Positions 22,990 to 33,510 of a DNA stretch of 64,000 nt are shown in pieces. The stretch comes from Varanus komodoensis. Its lineage: Eukaryota > Chordata > Lepidosauria > Squamata > Varanidae. The notes below the pieces were generated by a model that saw only the letters and a list, made by a program, of their open reading frames with translations, ran no database searches and was not told where the DNA came from. The position numbers and the translations under genes were made by a program. Within the stretch, counting starts at the first letter, position 1. The number at the start of each line of letters is the position of its first letter. The stretch is taken from the NCBI RefSeq assembly GCF_004798865.1, contig NW_025336347.1, positions 16,729,273-16,793,272 on the forward strand, given 5' to 3'.

Positions 22990-23084
22990 TTCTTATTGCT
23001 TTTTATTTATTTATCGCATTCTATATTATCATGAGTCAAAGTTCTCTGGTGGCTGGCAACACTTAAAACCATAACATATAGCAA
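22990..23084 (-). mobile_element. L2-type 3' tail, left part
   Basis: TTTATTTATTTATCGCATTC followed by AAAGTTCTCTGGTGGCTGGC is the antisense L2-like tail. It stops where a forward CR1 fragment begins (about 23085). A/T-rich sequence like the inner part of such L2 copies resumes at about 23510, suggesting that the CR1 inserted into it. Confidence 0.6.
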
Positions 23085-23480
23085 CTTTTGTGGCTGCAAA
23101 AGGGACAAAAGCTATTCTAGGCTTCATTAATAGAAGTCTCACTTCCAAATCACAGGAAGTACTAATTCCCCTATACTCTGCACTAGTCAGACCCCATCTG
23201 GAGTACCATGTCCAGTTTTGGGCACCAAAGCTTAAGAAAGATGCAGACAAATTGGAAAGGGTTAAGAAAGGGCAACAAGGATGATCTGGGGACTGGAAAC
23301 AAAGCTCTGCGAGGAGAGATTGAAAGATCTGGACATGTTTGGAAGAGAAAAGAAGGCTGAGGGGAGATATGATAGCACTCTTCAAGTTCTTCAAAGGCTG
23401 TCACAAAGAGGAAGGACAGGCTGTCCTCTCATTCATTCCAGGGTTCAGGACACAGCACAACAGTCTCAACTTACAGGAAG
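23085..23480 (+). mobile_element. CR1 LINE C-terminal fragment
   Basis: The forward frame reads TKAILGFINRSLTSKSQEVL, then ALVRPHLEYHVQFWAPKLKK and KLERVKKGQQG, which is the C-terminal part of CR1 ORF2. After a frame change, a stretch fits LCEERLKDLDMF and the downstream GCHKEEGQAVLS region in another frame. It lacks the 3' UTR. This is a third CR1 lineage in the window, judged by sequence differences. Confidence 0.85.
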
Positions 23481-23509
23481 CCAGATTCCAGCTCTACTAT
23501 TCCATGAAA

Positions 23510-23700
23510 AGATAATATACAACCTTTCGAAGTTTAAAAATACCATATGCAACCAGAGTAAAAATACACCAGCGGTATAAAGCTCTAAAAGTAGAACAGA
23601 GACATACAACAATAAAATATGAACCAGTTAAGATGCTGGGGAGAATCAACAAATCGAAAAACCTGGTCCTGAGCAGGATACAGCATAGGTGCCCGGCGAA
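23510..23700 (-). mobile_element. Possible continuation of the interrupted L2 copy
   Basis: An A-rich antisense stretch with AACAATAAAATATGAACC and AAAAACCTGGTCCTGAGC resembles the order seen at 25900-26100 behind the L2 tail there. It may be the other side of the L2 copy split by the CR1 at 23085-23480. Evidence is limited to this similarity of order. Confidence 0.35.
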
Positions 23701-24330
23701 CTTCTCTCTTGAGGAACCCACAAGCAGCGCTCTCCTGAGCAGCTGAAAATGGGGGATGCAATTCTCCCTCCGTTGCACCAACAGATTGTTGCAGCTACTC
23801 CTGGCATGGAGAGGACCATGTTGCACCTGCCTCCCATGTAGCTGCTTGACCTGGGGAATAAAAAAGAGGAGGGACCTAATTCAGCACTGCAAATATAGTT
23901 GAGCATATGGAGATTCATACCCAGCCTTTGAAAAAGGAGGCACTGAATATCCTCTGTGTGAATGAAGGAATCAATTTATTTTGCTTTTTCCTAACATCCA
24001 TTGTTTTTTCTAAAACAAACAACCAGAACAAACCTTTTTCCATTCCATGTATGAAGGTAAGCATGAAATTCGCTAAATCATTGTGTGTTTTTTTCTCAGT
24101 GAGTCATACTAAAATTTTATGCATTTCTACTCCAGATCCAACAAGAATTATTTGTTACAACTGCTCTGTAAGCAGATGAGTAACAATTTCGATCCTGGGT
24201 AAGGTACAAATCAATCTGATCTGCACCTCCTAGAGAAATATCTGAATCATGAGTTATCCACAGTGATTATCTTCAAAATTAAAAATGCCTATTTTGTGAA
24301 GAAATATGGTTAGAAATGTGTATCTTAAGA
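23701..24330. other. Unassigned DNA
   Basis: No gene or secure repeat. Open frames are 90 aa or less and lack recognisable domains. Confidence 0.4.
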
Positions 24331-24332
24331 AG

Positions 24333-24405
24333 AATATGTATGTATTTATTTCTATACTGCCCCATAGCCAAAGCTCTCCGGGTGGTTTACAACAAGGCAT
24401 TTAGA
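24333..24405 (-). mobile_element. L2-type 3' tail
   Basis: GTATGTATTTATTTCTATAC, then a CCATAGCCAAAGC block and GGGTGGTTTACAACA: the antisense L2-like tail, without further L2 sequence. It may come from L2 or from a SINE that shares this end. Confidence 0.7.
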
Positions 24406-24450
24406 AATATTTCTTGTGAGAGATACGTTGTTGCTATGGGCCATCCAGTC

Positions 24451-24538
24451 ATCTCCAAGCTTGTGGCAAGCTTATGAATAATCTCCAAGCTTGTGCCAAG
24501 TATACTCTCCAGGTATACTTCAGGGAGTATACCTGGAG
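24451..24538. other. Short tandem duplication next to a perfect 13-bp hairpin
   Basis: ATCTCCAAGCTTGTGGCAAG (24451-24470) recurs at 24481-24500 with one change, a 30-bp period. Directly after it the arms CTCCAGGTATACT (24507-24519) and AGTATACCTGGAG (24526-24538) are perfect complements around the loop TCAGGG. Confidence 0.85.
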
Positions 24539-24539
24539 T

Positions 24540-25520
24540 TTAAACCAGTGGAGTGCTACCTGTTCACACACCTGGGGCAGGATTCAGCTGTGTCATTCTG
24601 TGGAAACTCAGTCCCAAGCTATGCACCAAGGGAGCATCCAGCTGAGTGTCTGCTTGCACAAATGCAAGTCTGCAAGGTGTGCGTGCTACTTCTGTACGGC
24701 ATAAGCACTTGCTCGGCTGAGAGATTCCTGGCAGCTACACTAGCAGCATTTGAAGTTGTGAGATGGCACTGTTGAATAACGTCCCGGATGGGTCACATAT
24801 TGTAAATTTCATTGTGTTGTACAATTTGAAATTGTACCATTTCATTTACGAATTGCATTTTAAATTTCTTGATGTTATTGTACTGTAAGAGGACTCATTC
24901 TCAAAGACTGTTTACCCTGAGGCATGAGAAAGGGAAAAAAATCTTGGGCTCATATACAAAAAGTATAGTAGGTCAATGTAGAATCATTCTCCATAGACAG
25001 ACATATTTTACGGGGAACCAAAAGGAGGGGGTTTAAAAATAAGCGCACAAGTTAATCACTCCAGATAAAGTTAACAGGTACTTTACATCTAGTTATTTTA
25101 TTATCAGTTTTAAATAGCTGTAAATATGTGCAACTCAGAAAAGACTCTTTCTGCCTTTCCCTTCTGCCTAACCCCACGTGGTATACATCCTGCGGTGAAA
25201 TTCATTTTGCTCCACTGTCCAGAGGATTGTGGTTCAAAAACTTTTAGCAAATATTGGTACATACAAGGTTCAACCAATCCATCGATTTGCTGCAAGTTAG
25301 TGAGATACAAGCAAAGTTCTGAATTGTCTGTGTAAGCTTGGCTACTTTGAACTTTGTAGAACCGCAGAGGCAAAGGCTATTATTTTTTCTGTCTTGGGTT
25401 TGCTATTAATGAAACTACTAAAACTACTAATGGAACTACTCCTTCATTCATTGTTATCTATTCTAAAGCACGTATACTTACAGGCCATCACATTCTTTTT
25501 TTAAAAAAAGAAAGTACGCG

Positions 25521-25551
<31 letters not shown>

Positions 25552-25700
25552 GGATTATCTTGAGATGTAGATTCAGGGAGTCTGAAAAATTTCTCTAAAA
25601 CTGTTATGAAGCTTGAGGTTTTTGTTGTTGTCAGTTTCCAAGAAGAATGTTGTGACTTTGTTTAGATTGAAAGAAGTGAAATGTAGTAGTTTAAGATACA
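24540..25700. other. Unique DNA
   Basis: No gene. AT-rich from 24780 onward, with the CG/CA microsatellite at 25516. Open frames of 69-94 aa without domains. Confidence 0.4.
25516..25551. repeat. (CG)n(CA)n microsatellite
   Basis: Alternating CG that turns into alternating CA, 36 bp, with Z-DNA potential. A/T runs precede it. Confidence 0.95.
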
Positions 25701-25702
25701 CA

Positions 25703-25797
25703 GCATGGTAGGCATGTCATGAGAGGAGCCGACTGGAGCTGGGGGCCAGACTAGATGGCCTGGGAAGCCACTTCTGACTTGCTCTGTTTCTATATTT
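25703..25797 (+). mobile_element. CR1 LINE 3'-terminal fragment
   Basis: About 95 bp of CR1 3' UTR: GGCATGTCATGAGAGGAGCC, GCCAGACTAGATGGCC, and the end CTGACTTGCTCTGTTTCTAT. It matches the ends of the copies at 18.0 and 20.1 kb. A (GTG)n run at about 25801-25820 follows the 3' end. Confidence 0.9.
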
Positions 25798-25828
25798 GCA
25801 GGTGGTGGTGGTGGTGGTGGTCGTTGTA

Positions 25829-26166
25829 CTATTATTATTAGTTCATTTCTATACCGGTCCCATAACTGAAGCTCTGGGCAGTTTGCAACCATGTATAAAA
25901 CAGAACAATAAAATACAGTACAAACGACATAAAACAACAGTGGTAAAAGAATTTAAAAGTAATTTAAAATAGCTTAACACACATTAACAATACAATAGAA
26001 AGACTCAACAAGAAGAATCACCAAGATAATCTACTCTGACCCCTGGATAACCAAGGAAATCTTTAAGGCCCTCCACATAGAGGACTATCTTGACCTGGTG
26101 TCGAAAAGATGGCAAATTTGGCACCAGACGAGCCTCAGCAAGGGAGGTTGTTCCAAAAATGGAGGG
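25829..26166 (-). mobile_element. L2 LINE 3' region
   Basis: Antisense. The tail (GTTCATTTCTATACCGGTCC, GAAGCTCTGGGCAGTTTGC) is followed by an A-rich 3' UTR and then a segment with GGTGTCGAAAAGATGG, GAGCCTCAGCAAGGGAGG and a TTCCAAAAATGGAGG block, which fits the conserved part of squamate L2 3' regions. No open frame of ORF2 remains. Confidence 0.65.
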
Positions 26167-26169
26167 GGG

Positions 26170-26490
26170 GGCATGGCTCAAAAAAGAAAGTCATTGATAA
26201 TGCTAATTTATTTATGGGAAATGCTATCAAATGGATAAATGAATGCTAACTAAACAGCTTCATACTCAAATTTTGCTATGACCCCCTCATGTTCAAAGTG
26301 TTTCAGTTTTAAGGCCAGCATATTAAGCATTTCTAGAAAAGGTTGTTAATCCTGTTTCCACTTTTGCTGTTCTTGCAAAATTGTGAGCCATGCTCTGCAC
26401 AAGGGGTTTTCTTTCCTGCTTTTCCAGTACATGACCTCTAGGCTGCACTGTAGTATAGCAGAATTATGCCATGATACAAAGGAAAAAAGC
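26170..26490. other. Unique DNA
   Basis: AT-rich, no gene or repeat recognised. Confidence 0.4.
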
Positions 26491-26493
26491 ATT

Positions 26494-26743
26494 TAATGTA
26501 TTTTTTGCTCTGTAAGGCGTGCCTGACCATAAGACGCACCTAGTTTTTAGACGAGGAAAACAAGAAAAAAAATATTCTGAATCAAATGGGCACATAATCA
26601 CAGGCACATTCCTCATCACTTCCCCATGGGCTGCACATCTGACAGACTTACTGCACACACACATTCGCTCTATAAGACCCACAGACATTTCCCCTTACTT
26701 TTGAGGGGGGAAAAGTGTGTCTTATAGAGCAAAAAATACGGTA
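26494..26743. mobile_element. 250-bp MITE with TA-like ends
   Basis: The left end TAATGTATTTTTTGCTC and the right end, read inverted, TACCGTATTTTTTGCTC form a terminal inverted repeat of about 30 bp with a few mismatches. A second internal pair (CATAAGACGCACC near 26528; CTATAAGACCCAC near 26669) shares the AAGAC motif. No transposase frame is present. The TA at both termini would fit a Tc1/mariner-type target, but the family is not settled. Non-autonomous and old, judging by arm mismatches. Confidence 0.7.
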
Positions 26744-26744
26744 G

Positions 26745-28445
26745 TTCTGTCTTTACACTAAAACAATAATAATGGAAAGTGTGCTTAAAAACAGAAGTGA
26801 AAAAGAGCAGTCACAATGCTGTTGAAAGAACCTGTAAACAACCAAGCACAGGGAATGACAAGCCCAAAATGAATGCCTTTTGTAGAAAAGCTCAGAAGAA
26901 CAAATTCCTACCCCTACCCCAAGTTTTGGAATGTTGCCCCTCTAAATATTTGCTTTGTACCATTTATTATATGTAGAGAATTACCCGTTTTGGCCAATGA
27001 AAACAGCAGAAGGGCATTGCTGGCAAGTGATGGCCTGTATCCCCTTGGAGAACGTGCAAGTCAATGAGCTCTTGGCAGCAGGACTGGCTGTGTTCATTTC
27101 TGTCCTTGCATCTGTGTAAGCAGACCTGGGGGCAGAGATGGAGCTAAGCTTTGCTGCAGGGCTTGGCTCCCAGGTTTGAGTCTCCGCTCAGCAGTTTCCT
27201 GTTTGTCGAGTCACCGTTTTAAGTTGGGCTGGCACTTTGCCTGGCCAATGATAGCCTTTCCTAGTTCTGGCTCCTGGTTTGCTATCTGGTAGTGACTTTT
27301 GGGTCTCTCTCTTGGCTCCGTTGCTGCCCCCTGCCTGATGGTTGTCTGTGACTCAGCTCTGATGAAACCATGGCTGATTTCTATGGGTCAGCTGTTTGAT
27401 GGTTCCTGTCACTCATTATTTGCATCATATAACCAGTGTGAATGCTACTTTCGGAGTACAACTTTCAGGGACCTGTTCTAAGGAACTTACCTCCTAGATC
27501 GACACAGTTATTCAAAAGAGGAGGGGGGGCAGGAAGGGAGTCAGGAGCACCCATGGAAAGAATATGTGTTTGTTGCGGCTGCAAGTGTTTTGATTTGGTT
27601 GCCTGGAAAAAGAGTTTGCTGTTGTTCTTATGATATAATGGCCAATACCTCTACACTGATCAAGACATTTCAAACAAAGAAAAATTTATGGAGCGATTTT
27701 TGTCTTTTGCTGTGCTGTGCTTCCATTGCTTTGCTTCCCCCAAGTCAAGTTTTGTTCAGATAAAAGAAGAGTAGGCTGATAGACTCTTTCACACAAGAAT
27801 GCCAGTACAGTTCACGTCTATCCATCAAAATAAGCATTGGTATCACCATCTCCCACAATTTAAAAAATCCATTACATTAGGCATGCTGGATAAAATATGC
27901 TCTGAGCTGGGGCAGTATTTTGTACGGTCCATCAAGTTTGCCTGTGCACACAACCAGTGCAGCTATTTTACCCCTAATCATCATCAAGTACAATGTGAGT
28001 TCTCATACATACTAAAGAAATGAAAGGTAAGTCACTGGGAATTAGTTGCATCCCATTGGTTTCCTGCTATGACTATAAACCAATGGGTGCTTTTGCATGT
28101 GAATTAATTGTCTTAATTTTAGAAAATTAATCCATTCATTAGGCAATTAAATAGAATATTAGATGATCTCATAACATGGAATATGTTGTGAATATTTAAT
28201 TATGTAATCTGCATTCAATTAATTACCATACTAAATAATTGGTTAATGCTTTCAGTCCTAATTCAGACATGCAAAGAATCATGGTGGAAGCCACTGTATG
28301 GTTTAAAAAAAGACAATTCCCTTCAGAGGCCTTTAGAGAGTTCTCAGGCATGTGAGAATGCTCCGACTGAATGATCCCACTTACCAGAGGGGCAACAGAG
28401 GAGTGGACATTTTCTTGCACTGAACAGTAGTACCCTTACTTTTTA
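26745..28445. other. Unique DNA, AT-rich candidate element at 28080-28260
   Basis: No gene. 28080-28260 is dense in TAATTA-type sites: GTGAATTAATTGTC, AATATTTAATTATG, TTCAATTAATTACC and AATAATTGGTTAATG, with no simple repeat. That would suit homeodomain binding. The 27070-27420 stretch is more mixed and has no recognised origin. Confidence 0.3.
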
Positions 28446-28449
28446 TATG

Positions 28450-28664
28450 AGAGTCCATGTGGTGTAGTTTTTAAGAGCATGAACTGGAACCCAGGAGTCC
28501 TGGATTCTAGTCCCCACTTTGCCATGGAGCTAACTGGAAGACTTTGGGCCAGCCACCAACTCTCAGCCCCACCTACCTCACAGAGTTGTTGGTGTAAGGA
28601 TAAGATTGAGAGGAGGTGGAGAAATAGGCAAACCACCTTGGGGGGAAAATATAATAAATATGCA
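28450..28664 (+). mobile_element. MIR/CORE-like tRNA SINE, near full length
   Basis: Forward copy. Head GTCCATGTGGTGTAG, B-box region GGATTCTAGTCCCCAC, core GACTTTGGGCCAGCCACC, then CTACCTCACAGAGTTG and an L2-like end with CCACCTTGGGGGGAAAATAT and AATAAAT. It is a good reference copy for the family in this window. Confidence 0.9.
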
Positions 28665-29080
28665 GGGCAGCACAACATGTTGGTGATACTTTTCCTCCTT
28701 GGTAAAAGTAAACAAGAGGGTTAAATCTCCTCTCCATAACTTTTGCCTCCATTTGAAGTATTTTTTTGGCAGAATAACAATTAGGTTATGCTTAATGATA
28801 AAATTGGCTTTTGAAAGCTTGTGGATTGGCACAGAGGATGGCTTCACCAAGTCTCAAAAGCCAGCCGATAAACTGAGGCTGGATCTTGGCCTGATGGAAG
28901 TCCTGTTCCCCAATGGATCCCAAGTCCAGAAGAAAGACTCATGGCCTGCTTGCCATGGGGCTTTGCTTCCTCTGGAAGAGCATGCTTATAGTCCAGGGTA
29001 TTTCCGCTTCCATTTTTGTTACTGGACATCCAAGCGGCCATGCCATTTCGGAGTTCCCACTGCCTACTTCACCAGGTATT
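28665..29080. other. Unique DNA
   Basis: A 137-aa open frame (28699-29112) has no recognisable domain and runs into the L2 fragment. I see no gene. Confidence 0.35.
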
Positions 29081-29084
29081 TCAG

Positions 29085-29572
29085 CGGTGGACACAGTGTA
29101 ACGGGCTGGTAACCTCATGGCTGGATTGCCCTAAAGTGTTCAGTGTGGGGCCACCCCAAGTTTGGTTTGGAAGCTATGCTACCTTAGCTTTTTCCTGTGT
29201 GCTTCTCCTTTACGGCCTGCTGTTCACAGCCGAGCCAGTTTCAAGGTTTTGGCAAGGTTGGGACCAGGATACCTGAGAAAGCACTTCCTTGCTTACCCAC
29301 CTGCTGAAGTCCATGGACCGCAAGTCCCAGCAGTCACGCATGGCCATATGTCCCCTTGGGAGTCCAGCCAGAGAAGATCCGTCTGTATGGCAGCTGACTC
29401 CATGCCAGGCTCACGCGGTTTGGCTTTCAGTTCATTTTTATTTGAACAAGCCTTCTCCGGCTAACCAGGCACAATTTTATTGGCATAGACTGACTTTAAA
29501 GCTTCTAATCTTTCTCCTTTTTATTGTATTGGCACCTGATGAAGGGCAGTATCTACATCGTATGTAGATAAA
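29085..29572 (+). mobile_element. Degenerate L2 LINE C-terminal fragment
   Basis: The forward frames read LVTSWLDCPKVFSVGPPQ (about 29105-29160), which resembles the L2 motif LVTSxLDYCNALYxGLP. FKVLARLGPGYLRKHFLAYP (about 29240-29300) follows, and then a stretch resembling the C-terminus. The frames shift several times. The region before the 3' end is AT-rich and ends near TATGTAGATAAAATAACC. It is more decayed than the copy at 56-57.1 kb. Confidence 0.6.
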
Positions 29573-29589
29573 ATAACCCAAAATCAGCT

Positions 29590-30020
29590 ATCCGGGAAGG
29601 AGCGGGCGGGGGGCTTATTCCCCACCTTTTCTGCCACTGTATAACCGCTCTGAGTCGTCGCCGTTTTTTAAAGCTTGTTGGGGTCGGCTGGCTGGCTGGC
29701 TGGCTGGCTGGCTTCTGCTGGAAGAACCTCGAGCAAATAAAATGTCAGCCCGGCTCCTGGTCCTTCCTACTAGCAAAGTCTTTTAAAAATATTATTATTT
29801 AGTAGTAAATTTGCTGGGTAAAGATCCTGTCAATATTTAACGACTCTGGAAGATTAAAGTGAGCCTGACCCATCAAATCAACAGGCACGATATATTTTTG
29901 CTGAAGAAGAGGCCCGGCAGAGGCCGACGGAGAGATCCCATTTCCCAGGGAGGTTAGCCAAACTGAACCGCGGGCTTGAATGGCTTCCGGCGCGCGTCGG
30001 AGCAGCCCCGGACCGAGGTA
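29590..30020. other. CpG-enriched segment
   Basis: CpG dinucleotides cluster at 29598-29700 and, most densely, at 29912-30018, where a CGGCGCGCGTCGG stretch and two CCCCGGACCG/CCCGG motifs occur, while the surrounding DNA is CpG-poor. It includes the GGCT microsatellite. A GAG|GTAAAG sequence near 30018 could act as a splice donor. A small CpG island of an unannotated transcript or an enhancer is possible; nothing here proves transcription. Confidence 0.45.
29686..29713. repeat. (GGCT)n microsatellite
   Basis: About seven uninterrupted units of the tetranucleotide within the CpG-enriched segment. Confidence 0.9.
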
Positions 30021-30595
30021 AAGCTGATAAATAATGAATGCCCGCTGTGCTAAAAGCAGGTGTGAAGTGCCGGGGATTTGTCTTCATCTTTGAAGTTGCC
30101 TTCCTTTCCATGCTAGATCTGGATCAAAGATGCATATGCATTTTCGAGAATTCATGGAGCGCTCTTAATGCAGCTTCTCCCCCGCAGCAAACACGCCAAC
30201 TATTTTCTTCTAGTTAGTTGTGAGGAGGAGGAATGCAGGGTATCAAGACCATTTCCAGGATGATTTTCACAGAAGAGGTGGCCCCTGAAGAGGTTCTAGC
30301 ATTTTCGTTCTGCCGGCTTTTCCTTTCTGAATTTGTGAAATAATTAAGGAATCGGCTCTGTAGGGAAGGTGGCTCAATATGGAAGGAACTGTTTGGCCGG
30401 AGAGGACTAAAAAAGTGCTCATTATTCTCTTCCCTCTTCTCACAGCCTGATATCAAAAGAATTAAGACCTTTATCCAAACAGTTCAGCAGTTGTCTTTTT
30501 GTTTTACTCTCCTTCATCCTTCTCAGAAGCACAGGTTTTTTTTTTCCAGTTAAACATATCCTGGGTAAGATTATTGTCTGCTCTAGCTCACAGCA
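30021..30595. other. Unique DNA
   Basis: No gene or repeat recognised. Mixed composition that continues the CpG-enriched block. Confidence 0.4.
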
Positions 30596-30597
30596 TT

Positions 30598-30735
30598 ATG
30601 TATTTATTTAAAAATATTTCTACACCACCTGTCATGTCTCCAGACAGTACACAATAATAAAATATAAATCTACACTGTAACTACAACAAGCAGCTGTACA
30701 ATATATTCAGCTGATTAAAAACAGAAGCTGGGTGT
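30598..30735 (-). mobile_element. L2-type 3' end
   Basis: ATGTATTTATTTAAAAATAT, TTTCTACACCACCTG and an A-rich continuation with ACAATAATAAAATATAAATC match the antisense layout of the L2 tails. The GAAGCTCTC motif is lost, so the call is moderate. Confidence 0.5.
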
Positions 30736-30739
30736 CAGG

Positions 30740-32020
30740 AATCAATACATGTCAATGTATTTATCTTAGTAGCTGTATCTGGCAGAGTGCAGTGCCAAAT
30801 TCTGAAATATGGTTTGATGCTCCCTGCAAAACAGGCTGTTTTGATTTGAACACAAATATCTTTTTTGAGGCGGCTATATTCTATGTATTTTCCCCTGCCT
30901 TTTTCCAATCCTTGCTCCTCATTTGCTTGGGCTCCCTGATTAGTTTCATTTGGTTTATTTTCTTTGGAAAGAGCTCTTCATTGCATCCGTCCAGCCAATA
31001 AGGGGGCAGGTAGTGAGCATGATCATCAGGCTTGGCTGTGTGGAGATGTTTCTGTGGTCCAGCAAAGCCATCCCATTGCCTTCCCTTTGATAAGGAGAAA
31101 GAGGGAAGCCACCTCAGATCCGTTTTGTCTGACTTCACTGGGTTGGCAGTTTCATGGCTTGTCGATGAAAGCAAGTTTCACTCCAGTGTGAATAGTTGGG
31201 GCAGATGGCACTAAGCATTCACAATAAGCATCTTAGGGATGTTAATGCAGTCAAGATAGACAATGTCCTGGTTCAGCCTGGTCAATGGAGGAGGTAATCT
31301 CTTTTTCCCAAGAATGCCCACTGAGTCCAAGCCTTGGCTCATACTTACAGAGAACTTGGTTTGAAATTTCAAAGGAAAAGTTGCCATGGCTTATTTGCCC
31401 CTTTGTTTTCATTGGAACTGCAGTTCAACTCAGCTAGTCTGGATCCACCCGCATATCATTTATCCTGACCTTTTCTCAATTCAATGCAAAGGGAGCCCTG
31501 CATTTACTCTAATGATATCTCCATGGATTTCTCAATCACGTTGCAGCACAATCTTTGGTTGGCGGAGGGGGGAGGACCTGTGGAATAGGTGTGCTGGTAA
31601 ACACATGAAAGCATTTAAAATATGTCTCTGTGTCTGTGTTTTATAAAAATAACAATGCAAACCTTAAGGCAACTAGTTTCCTGAAAACAGAGTATCTTAC
31701 GGTTGGTGATTTAGAAAATGAATGCAAAAACACCATCTGTTAAACCTCAGATCCATGAATTCTGTGTGGTCTTTGGAGAATACAGGCTGTGCATGGAACT
31801 ATTGATCCACCATCTGCTTCACACGATCCTTTAACCTGTTTCTCTCACTACAATAAGTGTTACTTTAGTAATCTTGACATCATGCAGCACTTCAACAGCC
31901 AGATCTGTGTTGGAAGAGACTGGCTTGGAGCATCAGTAGGGACACGACCTGCTCCCTATTACAGTCACCCTCCTGCCTGGACATTTTGGGGGTCTGCACT
32001 ATGGCAGAAGGGGCAATGCA
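30740..32020. other. Unique DNA
   Basis: No gene recognised. Open frames of 75-106 aa on both strands lack domains. Mixed AT-rich composition without simple repeats. Confidence 0.35.
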
Positions 32021-32024
32021 CAAA

Positions 32025-32112
32025 TTCACATAGATCCACAGAACAGCTGGGTCAGAAGGGGTCAGGGAGGCCATTGAGTCCAAGAGCTGCTAGCGCAGTC
32101 CAATCCTAGAAT
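32025..32112 (-). mobile_element. Possible CR1-type 3' fragment
   Basis: GGTCAGAAGGGGTCAGGGAG and GCCATTGAGTCCAAGAGC resemble the antisense of a reptile CR1 3' end, which usually carries a ...GGTCATCTAGTCCAAC stretch. Short and diverged. Confidence 0.4.
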
Positions 32113-33015
32113 TAAAAATGATTAAAAAAAGGAGTGACCAGAGTTGATGAAGTTGTCGGAAATATTAACGAGTGCACACAGTGCTATGGAGAGCATGAAC
32201 AAGAACCAAGGCTTGGCAAGAAAGTACCATGGCTTCAAGCGTGGCCCACAGCCATGCCTGGGATACACACGGTTGACTTGATTTGGCTGCAACTGAAATG
32301 CAGCTGCTTGGCCACACCTTGTATGCATGGCCAGGTCCAACATTTCCCAGGTCCAGTACCTGGCTGGAAATATTCCCCCCAGATATTTTGGGGAGCTGTG
32401 ACCAGTCAGTGTGGGCAACACTGAGCTTTATGAACCAACGGTCTGGCTGAGGATAAGCAGCTTTCTATATCCCTATACCTATTTTTACATGGCTTCTCCT
32501 CTGAGGCGTCACTCGCCTAGGTTGACCAAGTAGGAAGACTAGGCAACTGTGCAAATGAGGGGATTTTGAGATAGAGCATTTATGCCATGTGAAAAGGTGC
32601 ACCATCTGGTGTCCCATATTCTACATAGCTAGTAAAATTGCAGGCCATCACTCCGAGATTCTCTCCAAGAAATTATCTTTTTTGCAAACAAAGCAGGAAT
32701 ATCTGGAGGAAAGAAGGATCTGCAGAGTCCTCCTCCTTGCAGAGCGAGGCCTGTGGCAACACTGATGGAGGCGCCAAAGGATGCACTGGGTCAACCAAGG
32801 GTTAGACTGGTCAACTCAACAAATGTGCAGAAATGGCCTATTTTAGATGCAGACCGTGCATGCACAGAAACTCAAAATCTAGTTTGAACTTAATAACAAA
32901 TTCATAAAATGTCGGTCCAGGATTATTAAAAAGTTGAATACAGCAAAACTCCCATCGCTGCTGTTTCCTTTACCACAGTTTCATGATTGACCACGGTCCA
33001 ATTTTTTTTTTTTTT
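32113..33015. other. Unique DNA
   Basis: Open frames at 32122-32421 (minus) and 32134-32424 (plus) are both nearly 100 aa over the same DNA and have no known domains, so they are likely chance. The CCACAGTTTCATGATTG region near 32976 resembles DNA-transposon end sequence but is too short to call. Confidence 0.35.
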
Positions 33016-33018
33016 TTA

Positions 33019-33323
33019 GAAAGTTGCTCCTCCACATTTGTGAGGATTAGAGGCACAAGACCCCTGGAGAAATGGGGAAAAACTATGCATATCTCCACTC
33101 CCCACACCTCTGCACCAAGGAAATGCGATGGGCAGGACAATAAGGCATGCTTAGGAGGCCTCCCTTTCTCCTCTTTTGCTTCCTCTCTCTCTATGGTGAT
33201 TATGATTTGTGGCATTAGGCCACAAAACTCCAAAAAATCCCTGGGGCCTAGAGATAATTGTGATCTTCCCACTTTCTCAGGGGTCCCGCTTCTCTAACCC
33301 CCATGAATGTGGAGGGACAACTG
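33019..33323. mobile_element. 305-bp mariner/Tigger-like MITE
   Basis: The left end (AAGTTGCTCCTCCACATTTG, AGACCCCTGGAGAAATGGGG) and the inverted right end (CAGTTGTCCCTCCACATTC, GGACCCCTGAGAAAGTGGG) form inverted repeats about 75-80 bp long at roughly three-quarters identity by eye. TA flanks both sides (33017-33018 and 33324-33325), as expected for Tc1/mariner and Tigger targets. The middle has no transposase frame. Confidence 0.75.
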
Positions 33324-33329
33324 TAGAGT

Positions 33330-33440
33330 CCGACATGCACCGGGTTTTAATATTTTTATTGTATAATTTTTATATGCTTTTGTTTGTTTTTGTTGTTGCG
33401 AGGGGGGCGGCATAGAAATGTTTTAAATAAATAAATAGAG
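33330..33440 (+). mobile_element. L2-type 3' end
   Basis: Forward copy of the L2 3' end: CCGGGTTTTAATATTTTTAT, then GTTGTTGCGAGGGGGGCGGC, CATAGAAATG and AAATAAATAAATAG. It matches the closing segment of the larger L2 at 56-57.1 kb and starts right after the MITE. Confidence 0.7.
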
Positions 33441-33510
33441 TATTTGCTACTATCCACGGTTTCAGCCATCTGCTGGAGGGCTTGTAACCTATTTCCTGCA
33501 GGGTCCTGCT
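33440..33510. mobile_element. Possible end of a second mariner-like element
   Basis: CTACTATCCACGGTTTCAGC and CTGCTGGAGGGCTTGTAACC resemble the ends of some Tc1/mariner-class repeats with a TATCCACGG motif. No partner end was identified with confidence. Confidence 0.3.

Noticed and set aside
27070-27420. Possible long terminal repeat
   Set aside because: The composition looked suggestive, but there is no second copy, no TG-CA boundary with target duplication and no internal domain.
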